Below are positions 8,435 to 17,400 of a stretch of 42,999 bases of DNA, in pieces. Location: assembly GCA_019637685.1 (NCBI GenBank), contig JAHBVF010000046.1:1-42999 (forward strand), in the 5' to 3' direction. The translations under genes and the position numbers were made by a program. The first letter of the stretch is position 1. Each line of letters begins with the position of its first letter. The notes under the pieces are model-generated. The model saw only the letters and a program-made list of their open reading frames with translations. It did no database searches and had not been told where the DNA came from. Source of the DNA: Caldilineaceae bacterium (GTDB lineage Bacteria > Chloroflexota > Anaerolineae > Caldilineales > Caldilineaceae).

Positions 8435-8704
8435 TCAGTCATTCGATTTCAGCCAGTCAGTGTTTGGGTCGCCAAAATCTGGGCCGATGGAGACCAGCCT
8501 GCTAGCACTTCCCAAAATGGGTTTTGGCGCACGCATCAAAGCCACCGATTGGAAGACGATGCCGCTTGTTCCAATGATGACGACTTCTTGGTCTTTTGCA
8601 GCATTGATGAAAAGTGTCGAAAATCTTCGACTGCCTGTGCTTCTGAAATTTAAATCCTCGATAGTTGTGTTTTTATGGGCAACTGAGTTTGACAAATGGG
8701 ACAT
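8435..8704 (-). CDS. Doubtful 89-aa ORF
   Basis: An open frame of 89 aa on the minus strand, ending 11 nt before the outer ATG of the small gene at 8127-8405. The segment DQEVVIIGTSGIVFQSVALM faintly recalls the nucleotide-binding strand of sirtuin-like proteins, but nothing else supports that. No ribosome site precedes the ATG at 8704. It may be a fragment of a decayed gene. Confidence 0.25.
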   Translation of the reverse strand: MSHLSNSVAHKNTTIEDLNFRSTGSRRFSTLFINAAKDQEVVIIGTSGIVFQSVALMRAPKPILGSASRLVSIGPDFGDPNTDWLKSND

Positions 8705-9090
8705 GCTGATAACAGAACGATATGCTACAATTCAGCCTCCAATTCAGTGCTGACCTGTCTTTTCAGCGCCATATCGAAAGCAAAGTCACTGATTCATCCG
8801 CATTGTTGCCATTCAGAGATATCGATCAAACCATTGATATCACAACTAGGGTATGCAAGCGATATGTATCTGCATGATTTCGTTTATCGTTTTGTACAGC
8901 ATGGAAGGATTTGATGAATTTACACCAGATTCTTGGTCAGCCAATAGCAATTTTCAAAAATGGCCTGATTCTAAATCGAGTGAGGCCTGTTTTTGTTTCC
9001 ACTTTCAGCAGAAAGACTACTGGTTTCCTTTGTCAAATCTAGTTCATTCTGAAAACACAACTATCGAGTTAAATCATTATCCTGTATGAT
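8705..9090. other. AT-rich spacer with short, possibly decayed plus-strand frames
   Basis: The base composition is much more AT-rich than the flanks. A 51-codon frame (8722-8877) contains SKVTDSSALLPFRDIDQTID. A frame at 8853-9089 overlaps it in another phase; its part from the ATG at 8901 reads MEGFDEFTPDSWSANSN. Neither has a ribosome site. The two could be pieces of one frameshifted gene, and I name no function. Confidence 0.35.
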
Positions 9091-10038
9091 TTAGCGAACT
9101 TCGATTCGCAAAGACAGGTCTGTTTCAACTTCTGTCAATCGGCTGTTGTAAATCTCGACAATCTCTTGCAGAACGCTGAAAAAGTCTTTGTTTTCTTCAG
9201 TGGCTAATTCGATGATATTGAATGCAACGAAATCTTCAATCGAAATGATTGCCATTTCTTTGTGGATGCCCTCATCTTGAGCGAGGATCTGTGCCCGGTT
9301 TCTCTGTTCTTCGGGAACCACAAGAATAGGGTGCAAACCGGCTTTGATGTTTTGAGCGCATCTCTGCAAGACATTCCGCGAAGGAGATGCAGTTACGTGA
9401 TAGGCTAATTGTGAAATAGCAAAATCTCCGGCACGCTCCGTCTGCCTATCGCCAGCATGAGCAGGATGATTGGCGATATTGATATCTTTGAACCGTTTCG
9501 CCAATTTCGCGCCCACAAGTTGTTGTTCAACCACCCCGCCTGAACGCCCTTTAGCATTCTCGACAATGGCATTGACCCAAGTTGCTGGCGATTGGCGACG
9601 ATCTATATCAAGTTTCAAATTTTGCCGCTTGAGCCATTCATCTGCAATCTTTCGTAATTCCGAAACAAGACTTTGCAGTAAACTTTCTCTATCATCTTCT
9701 GCCAAATCTGCAAGAAGGTGGCCCCACTCAAATTGATCAAAAAGCCGCTGTCCGTCCTGATGACCTTGCCGCGTTGTCACTTCTTTCAGATATCCACTCG
9801 GAATACCATACGCTTCAAGGATTTTTCCTAGCCCAGAGCGAGCACCGCTGACTTCCCCGCCTTGTGAGATGACTTCATCTCGTGAAACCGGACACGCTCG
9901 TCGCAGGTGATCCAAAACAACAATACCAATCGCAACTGTATTGCGAGCAATTTTTCCATGTCTTGTGCAAGAATCCAACCATTCGTTAAGAATTTGGTCG
10001 CTTCGCACTGCAATTCCATCCAGTAAAGTATCCCTCAC
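9091..10038 (-). CDS. Putative type II restriction endonuclease, DUF4928-like
   Basis: A 315-aa protein encoded directly after, and overlapping by 4 nt, the cytosine methyltransferase gene on the minus strand, which is the usual layout of a type II restriction-modification pair. The middle of the protein has GRSGGVVEQQLVGAKLAKRF. About 30 residues later comes ERAGDFAISQLAYHVTASPS, then QNIKAGLHPILVVPEE. From memory this pattern matches the DUF4928 family found next to DNA methylases. GDF followed by YHVT looks like a degenerate PD-(D/E)XK core with the lysine replaced, which is inference. It would cleave DNA at the site protected by the neighbouring enzyme. Codon use is AT-rich like the methylase, which suggests transfer as a unit. 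Confidence 0.75.
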   Translation of the reverse strand: MRDTLLDGIAVRSDQILNEWLDSCTRHGKIARNTVAIGIVVLDHLRRACPVSRDEVISQGGEVSGARSGLGKILEAYGIPSGYLKEVTTRQGHQDGQRLFDQFEWGHLLADLAEDDRESLLQSLVSELRKIADEWLKRQNLKLDIDRRQSPATWVNAIVENAKGRSGGVVEQQLVGAKLAKRFKDINIANHPAHAGDRQTERAGDFAISQLAYHVTASPSRNVLQRCAQNIKAGLHPILVVPEEQRNRAQILAQDEGIHKEMAIISIEDFVAFNIIELATEENKDFFSVLQEIVEIYNSRLTEVETDLSLRIEVR

Positions 10039-11222
10039 GTTCGGCCTCTTTGTTCTAACAAAAAAAGTTGCGCATTCGGTAGGTTATGATTATATAGTTG
10101 TGTGTCACCGCTTACCAGTGGATTCAAAGTGTGCTGTGCAATCCAAGAAATGGCAGGCACACATACAGCGTCTCCAAATCCAGTGAGCGCCTGTACACCA
10201 TTTGCAGAAATCGGAAATGTATCAGAAACACCTTGTAAACGCGCATATTCTCGTGGGGTCATTACACGCATTTTCACCGATCCATGTCCGGCTCTAATCA
10301 AAAATTGTTTGCCACTACCGCCAACTGCGGTGCGCAGACAACCGGACAGATCATCATTCCTCACCTCAGCGCGTTGCTGACCTTCACGTATCCGACGGAA
10401 GAACGTTCGATAGGAGAAGCACCTTCCCGCTATCAACTCATCAACCCGTTCTCGATGTGCCTCTTTCATCATATCGAGATGTCGTTTAATTTCTATTGCA
10501 GGCCACCACCGGTCATCGTCTTCATCCATATATTCGATTATTTCGGACAAACCAGATGATCGGAGAGGCGGGGGCATTGGAATATCGTTGTAGAACCAGC
10601 GCAGGTCTTTATTTGCTATAATACAATCCTTCAATCGCTCAGAGAGTAGTGCTTTAGGACGTGCCAGAATTAATTCCGCAGTGGTTAATTTAACTGGCAG
10701 TTTTGTCCCAACCAGAAAAACGCGCAGTCGACTTTGCGGAGTGAACCGAAGAGCGTCAAGAATAAAAACATCACAAGCGTATCCTAATTCGTTCAACGCC
10801 TGAACAGTAATCCGAAAATCCTTGCCCTTATTTGAGTACAACCAACCGGGGACGTTCTCCACTAGAAGAAGCGGTGGTGCGGACTCTCCTTGCGCCTTGA
10901 GAATCTGAATAAAACCCCAAAAAGCGCTGGAATGACTACCATTTACAAGACCGTTCATATTTCCAGCTAATGACAAATCAATGCATGGAAAGGAGCAGGT
11001 AGCTAATGTGGTTTGGGGGGCAACAGTAGGATCGATGTCGAATACATCCCCAATTGTGTAATGCTCGTCAGCATCGGGGAAGAACGTCTTATACATTTCA
11101 TATTTCTTCTCAGAGATATCGTTGGCCGAAACAACTTGCCAGTTGTGGGGTTGCAAACCCATCCTGACCAAGCCAATGCCTGCAAAGTATTCGCTGACTG
11201 TACGTGGAATTGAATGCTCCAT
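10035..11222 (-). CDS. DNA (cytosine-5-)-methyltransferase
   Basis: A 395-aa C5-methyltransferase with the ordered family motifs. Motif I is EYFAGIGLVRMGL (residues 11-23). The catalytic FPCIDLSLAG has C80. ENV is at 122-124 in LLLVENVPGWL, and QSRLRVFLVG is at 163-172. The variable target-recognition region is about 190-330, and motifs IX-X appear as MTPREYARLQGV and ALTGFGDAVCVP. It methylates cytosine in an unknown target and protects the host from the overlapping endonuclease. The ATG at 11222 has AGGA about 10 nt upstream. The stop overlaps the endonuclease start by 4 nt. It is more AT-rich than flanking genes. Confidence 0.93.
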   Translation of the reverse strand: MEHSIPRTVSEYFAGIGLVRMGLQPHNWQVVSANDISEKKYEMYKTFFPDADEHYTIGDVFDIDPTVAPQTTLATCSFPCIDLSLAGNMNGLVNGSHSSAFWGFIQILKAQGESAPPLLLVENVPGWLYSNKGKDFRITVQALNELGYACDVFILDALRFTPQSRLRVFLVGTKLPVKLTTAELILARPKALLSERLKDCIIANKDLRWFYNDIPMPPPLRSSGLSEIIEYMDEDDDRWWPAIEIKRHLDMMKEAHRERVDELIAGRCFSYRTFFRRIREGQQRAEVRNDDLSGCLRTAVGGSGKQFLIRAGHGSVKMRVMTPREYARLQGVSDTFPISANGVQALTGFGDAVCVPAISWIAQHTLNPLVSGDTQLYNHNLPNAQLFLLEQRGRT

Positions 11223-11261
11223 CGAGTTTATTCCTGACTGTAGAACAAATGAACTGCCGCA

Positions 11262-11291
11262 ATTATACCTTCAATCTACACAAACGAACAA
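11262..11291 (-). promoter_or_regulatory. Promoter of the restriction-modification operon
   Basis: On the minus strand a perfect TATAAT (11262-11267) lies 18 bp from TTGTTC (11286-11291), about 40 nt upstream of the methyltransferase ATG. Confidence 0.5.
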
Positions 11292-11312
11292 CCGTGTTCC
11301 CTTTCTTCGCAC

Positions 11313-11341
11313 TTGCCGGATATCTCCCAATCGTGTATACA
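11313..11341 (+). promoter_or_regulatory. Candidate promoter of the CARDB subtilase gene
   Basis: TTGCCG (11313-11318), a 17-bp spacer and TATACA (11336-11341), about 108 nt upstream of the ATG at 11449. It diverges from the methylase promoter. Confidence 0.35.
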
Positions 11342-11448
11342 TTGGAGACCAAACGCGTTCCCCGCGTCTCCCAACACACGGCGCACCCGACCCACCGATC
11401 CGGCCCTGCCCCCCGCAATGGCCCGGCGTTCCTTTCGGAGAGAACCCT

Positions 11449-14400
11449 ATGAAACGGCCCGCGATATTCGTTCTGGCTCTCAGCATTCTCCTCCTCGGCT
11501 TCTTCATCAGCAGCGGGCGCACGACCGCGCAGAGCGACGAGCGCCCGGCCTTTGTCCCCGGCCAGGTGATTGTGCGCTTCCAGCCCGGCGTCACCCGGGA
11601 ACAGATTTCCGATTTCTATGCCCAGTACGGGCTGTCGGAAAAGGGCAATCTGGACCGGGACCCCACAGATACCGACGAGGAGATGCGTCTGGCCGCGTCG
11701 CCGGTGGACATCGACGAGCAGCTCATCGAACTGCTGGAAAACGACCCCCGGGTGGTCTACGCCGAACCCAACTATCTGCTCCAGATCAGCCAGAGCCAGA
11801 CGCCCCCCAGCGATCCCCTCTTTGACAAACTGTGGGCGCTCAACAACACCGGGCAGACCGGCGGCACAGCCGACGCGGACACGGACGCGCTGGAAGCCTG
11901 GGAGATCAACACAGGCTCACGGGAGGTGATCGTCGCCATCATCGACACGGGCATCGACTACACCCACGAGGACCTGGCAGCGCAGATGTGGGTGAACCCC
12001 AAAGAGTGTCCCCAGGGCGCGGGCAAGTGTGAGGCCGACGGCAAGGACGACGACAACAACGGCTTTGTGGACGATTTCTACGGCATCAATACAATCGACG
12101 ACAGCGGCGACCCTATGGATGACTTCGGCCACGGCAGCCACGTGGCCGGCACAATCGGCGCGGCCAACAACAAAGTCGGTGTGGTCGGCATCAACTGGAA
12201 TGTGCGTTTCGTGGCATGCAAATTCCTCAGCGCCTTTGGCAGCGGGACCACCGCCAATGCGGTGCGCTGTTTCAATTATATCTATGACCTGAAGAACAAA
12301 CAGAAGCAGAATATCCTCGTCACCAACAACAGTTGGGGCGGCGGCGGTTTTTCCCAGGCACTGATGGACGCGATGGGCGCGCCCGGCTCGCCCCTGCATA
12401 TCTGCTCCGCGGGCAATTCCAACACCGACAGCCGCTCCTATCCCGGCGCGTACGAACTGCCCAATATCATTTCCGTGGCGGCCACGGATCACGAGGACAA
12501 ATACGCCAGCTTCTCCAACTACGGCGCGGATTGGGTGGACCTGGCCGCGCCGGGCGTGAATATCCTTTCCACTGTGCCCACAGGCCGCTGCGCCATGTGC
12601 GATCCCTCCGGCTATCGCGCGGCCAACGGCACGTCCATGGCCGCGCCCCACGTGACCGGCGCGGCCGCGCTGATCTGGTCCGAATTTGGCAGCAGCCTGA
12701 GCAACGAGCAGGTCAAACAGCGCATTATCTCCGGCGTGGACAGTCTGCGCGACCGATCCAAACAGACGATTACGAATGGGCGTCTCAATATTTTGAATGT
12801 GTTGGAACGGGACAGCACGCCCCCCGCGGCGGTGGCCGATCTGACCCCCGGCGGCGTGCTGCTCACCAAAATCCTGCTCAACTGGACAGCCACAGGCGAC
12901 GACGGGATGGAGGGCAAAGCCACCGCCTATGACATCCGCTACTCCCAGGCCCCCATCTCCGACGCCAATTTTGAACTGGCGAACCGGGTCCCCGATGTGC
13001 CCGAACCCCAGGCCGCGGGCTTCCAGGAATCGGTGCTGGTGGGCGGTCTGGCCCCCAACACCACCTACTACTTCGCCCTGAAAGTGGCGGACAATGTGGG
13101 CAATCTTTCCGAGCTGTCCAACGTCGTTCTGGCCCGCACCTCTTCGGGCACAATCGTCTTTGAGGACGATATGGAGAGCGGCGACGCCAACTGGACCACC
13201 GACGACAAAAAGAGCCTCTGGCATCTCTCCAACCTGCGTTTCAACAGCCCGGCCACGGCCTGGTATTACGGCCAGGACAAAGAGCGCAACTACGACACGG
13301 GCGACGCCAACAGCGGCACGCTCACTTCCAAGCCCATCGAAATTACCGGCGCGGACGAGGCGCTGCTCTCCTTCTACGAATGGAGCGCACTCCAGTTCAA
13401 TGAACGCTTCGACCGCACCCGGGTGCAGGTCAGCACCGATGGCAAGAGTTGGGAGACAGTCTTCGAATCCCACGGCACAAACGACGAATGGCGCAAACGG
13501 GAGATCAGCCTGACTGATTTTCTGGACGGTTCCGGCTCGGTGCAGGTACGCTTCTGGTTCGATACAATCACCAGCAGCTTCAACGAATACGAAGGCTGGT
13601 ATGTGGACGACGTGCAGGTGCGCACGGCCAAGCTGGCCCTGCCCGGCAAAGAGCGCAGCGCGCCCAATCTGGTCATCCAGACCCTCAACATCGGCTTCAA
13701 CCCGCCCAGCCCGGCAGACGGCGACGAAGTGACCGTCAATGCCACAATTCTGAACAATGGCAGCGCCGACGCCCGGAGCGTGATGGTCCAGTTTGTGGAC
13801 GCCACCAGCGACACCCCCATTCCCATCGGCCCGCCCCAGACAGTGGCGGAGGTGGCCGCGGGCAGCAGCGGCAGCGCCCGCATAGCCTATGACACGACAG
13901 GCACCTGCGCCGCGCCGCCGACCTCGACTGCCACGGGCTGCGAGCGCAAAATTCAGGTGATTGTCGATCCCAACAATTTCATCCCCGAAAGCAACGAAGC
14001 GGACAACCGGGCCACCCGCGCCCTGACCGTCACCCCGGCCCCCGCGCCCAATCTGTACGTCAGTTCCAGCAACATCGGCTTTGACCCCAGCCCGGCCAAC
14101 AGCGGCGCACAGGTGACGATCTACGCCACGATTCTCAACACCGGCGACGCGGACGCGGCGGATGTGGTGGTCCAGTTCTTCGACGCCACCACCAGCAGCC
14201 AGACCACACCCATCGGCCAGCCCCAGACAATCGATCTGATTCCCGCCGGGAGCAGCGGGCGGGTGCAGGTGACTTTCGACACCAGCGGCTTCACCGCGGA
14301 CCGGCGCATTAAAGTAGAGGCAGACCCCAACAATTTTATCGCCGAGTCCAAAGAGAGCGACAACAGCACCACCAAATCCCTGGACATCGAACCGCCCGCC

Positions 14401-17400
14401 GCGCCCAATCTGACCCTGCCTACGGGCAATGTGGGGGTCAGTCCCCTGGCCCCCACCCAAGGGGAGGTAGTGCGGCTGACCGCCACCGTCCTCAACCGGG
14501 GCAGTGTGGACGCCACGGATGTGCTGGTGCAGTTTTTGGACGCCACCACCAGCCCGGCTGTGCCCATCGGGCCACAGCAGACAATCGCCAGCATCCCCGC
14601 GGGCAGCAGCGGCGTGGCCGAAGTCTTTTTCGACACAACGGACAAACCGGGGGATCGCAAGCTGGAAGTGGTAGTTGACCCCCACAACTTCATCGCCGAA
14701 ACCAGCGAGAGCGACAACAAATCCCGCCTGACAGTGGCGGTGACGCCCCTCTCTGCGCCCAATCTGAGCGCGCTGGCCGCCAATATCGGCTTCGATCCCG
14801 CCAGCCCCAGCGCGGGCGACAGCGTGACCCTGCGCGCGACGATTCTCAACCGGGGCCAGTCCGACGCCACAGCGGTGGAAGTCCAGTTTGTGGACATCAC
14901 CGACGGCGGCGCGACACCCATCGGCGAACGGATTATCCTGCCCCGCATCCGCGCGGGCAGCAGCGCCCTGGCCGAGACGACCTACGACACCACCGATAAA
15001 GACGGGCGACGCACGCTTCAGGTGGTGGTCGATCCGGGCAACTTTGTGGCCGAGACCGACGAAACCGACAACGCGGCTTCCTCTGCCCTGACCGTCGCGC
15101 CCGCGCCCACGCCCAATCTGGTGATGCTGGCGGGCAATATCGCGCTCCAGCCGCCCACGCCCTCCGGCGGCGCGGGCGTGACAATCAGTGCGGTGGTGCT
15201 GAACAACGGCACAGCCGCGGCCCGCTCCGTGCAGGTTCTCTTTATGGATGTGACTGGCGGCGAAGCCACGCCCATTGGCACAGAGCAGACAATCGCCCTC
15301 ATCCCTGTGGGTGGCAGCGCCCAGGCCCAGGTCAGCTACGATCTGCCCGACGGCGCGCGCAACCGCAAGATTCAGGTGATGGTGGATGCCAACAATCAGA
15401 TTCGGGAGATCAGCGAAAACGACAACACCGCCACGAAGCTGATCGAAGTCAGCGCGGGGGCACTGCCCAATCTGGCCGTGCTGGACGCGGCCATCGGCTT
15501 CAACCCGGCTGCGCCCCACGTGGACGAGCCGGTCAGCCTCAGCGCGGTGATCCTGAACAACGGCGATAGCGACGCCACGGATGTGATTGTACAGTTTGAG
15601 GACGTAACCGCGGGCCGACCTGTGCCCATCGGCCAGCCCCAGACAATCGCCAGCATCCCCGCGGGCGGCAGTGGAACCGTCCACGCTGAATTCACCCCCA
15701 GCGGTCCTGCCGGAGAGGTGAAGATTCGGGTGGTGGCGGATCCGGGCAACTTTATCGAAGAGAGCGACGAGATCGACAACAAAGGCAACCGCAGCCTGAC
15801 CGTTGCCCCCGCGCCCACGCCCAATCTGAGCGTGGCGGTCGCCAATATCGGCTTCGATCCATCCGCGCCGGTGGAGGGCACGCCGGTGACGCTGATCGCG
15901 ACGATTCTCAACACCGGCGACGCGGACGCGGAGAATGTGCTTGTCCAGTTCAGCGACACCACCGACAGCGGCCAGCGGCCCATCGGCGCGCTACAGACAA
16001 TCGAGCGCATCCCTGCCGGGGGCAGCGGCACGGCCCAGGTGGTCTACGAAACCGCGGATCGGGACGGGGAACGCAAGATTAAAGTGACTGTCGATCCCTA
16101 TGCGGTCGTGTCCGAGAGCGACGAGACCGACAACACCGCCACCCGCGTCCTGCTGGTGGCGGCCACCGCCGCGCCCAATCTGACAATTCCCGTTGAGAAT
16201 ATCGGCTTTGCCCCGGCCACAGTTATCGAAGGGGGCAGCGTGACGATTCGGGTGACTGTGCGCAACGACGGCACAGCCCCGGCCAGCGGTGTCGTCGTCC
16301 AGTTCCTGGACGTGACGGACAAAGACGCCCAGCCGATTGGAACCAACCAGACGATTGAGACGATTCCCGCGGGGGGCAGCGGCACGGCCCAGGTGGTCTA
16401 CGAAACGTCCAATCGCTGCTCTGCCCCCACACCGGGAGGAGGTGGAGGGGGGTGCGAACGCAAGATCGAAGTTGTGGCCGACCGCAACAATCTGATCGCC
16501 GAGAGCAACGAACGAGACAACAGCGCCCAGGCCAAATTTACAATCGGCGTGGCGGCCCTGCCTAATCTGGTCATCAAATCGGACAATATCGGCTTTAGCC
16601 CGGATGTGCCCGCCAGCGGAGATCAGGTGACAATCGTCGCCACGATTCTCAACGACGGCGGCGCGGACGCGGGCGAAGTGATCGTCTCCTTTGTGGAGGG
16701 CGGCACGGGCGGCGCACCCATCGGCCAGCCCCAAATCATCGACAGCATCCCCGCGGGCAGCAGCGCCACAGCCCAGGTCACTTTCGACACCAGCGGGCGC
16801 GACGGCGACCAGCGGGTGACAGTTGTGGTCGATCCCAACAATTTTGTGGCCGAAACGAAGGAGAACGACAACAGCACATCCAAGACGCTGAAAATGCAGG
16901 TGGAGCCGATTCCCAATCTGAACGTCAGTTCGTCGAATGTGACAATTGTCCCGGCCAATCCACAGATGGGCGATGCAGTGACAATCCACGCGCTGGTGCT
17001 CAACGACGGCACGGCCACGGCCACGGATGTGGTGGTCCAGTTTATCGACGCCACTTCGTCGTCCTCGCCCCTGCCCATCGGCCAGCCGTTGACGATCGAC
17101 CGCATCCCCGCGGGTGGCAGCGCGGGTGTGCAGATGCTCTACCCGACCGCGGGCGGCGCGGAGAAGCGGTCCGTGCAGATTATCGCCGACCCCAACAACT
17201 TTATTCTGGAGCGCAGCGAGAGCGACAATAAAGCCACAAAGAGCCTGACCCTCGGCGCGGGCGCGGCTGCCAATCTGGTGGTGCAGCCGCGCAATATCGG
17301 CTTCCATCCCGCCGCACCCCAGGAGGGGGATCGGGTGACAATCAGCGCAGTGGTGCTCAACGACGGGGGCGAAGAGGCGCGGGATGTGGCCGTCCAGTTC

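Noticed and set aside
8435..8704. Sirtuin-like protein from the segment VVIIGTSG
   Set aside because: Only one short segment is similar; no zinc cysteines and no further NAD motifs fit in 89 aa.
11917..15684. A 1,255-codon open frame on the minus strand opposite the CARDB protease
   Set aside because: It is the antisense shadow of a GC-rich repetitive gene. Its translation is Gly/Ala/Val/His-rich without domains, and the plus frame has a signal peptide, catalytic triad and clear repeats.
15991..17307. A 438-codon minus-strand frame in the same repeat array
   Set aside because: Same reason: it follows the repeat period and has no start signal.
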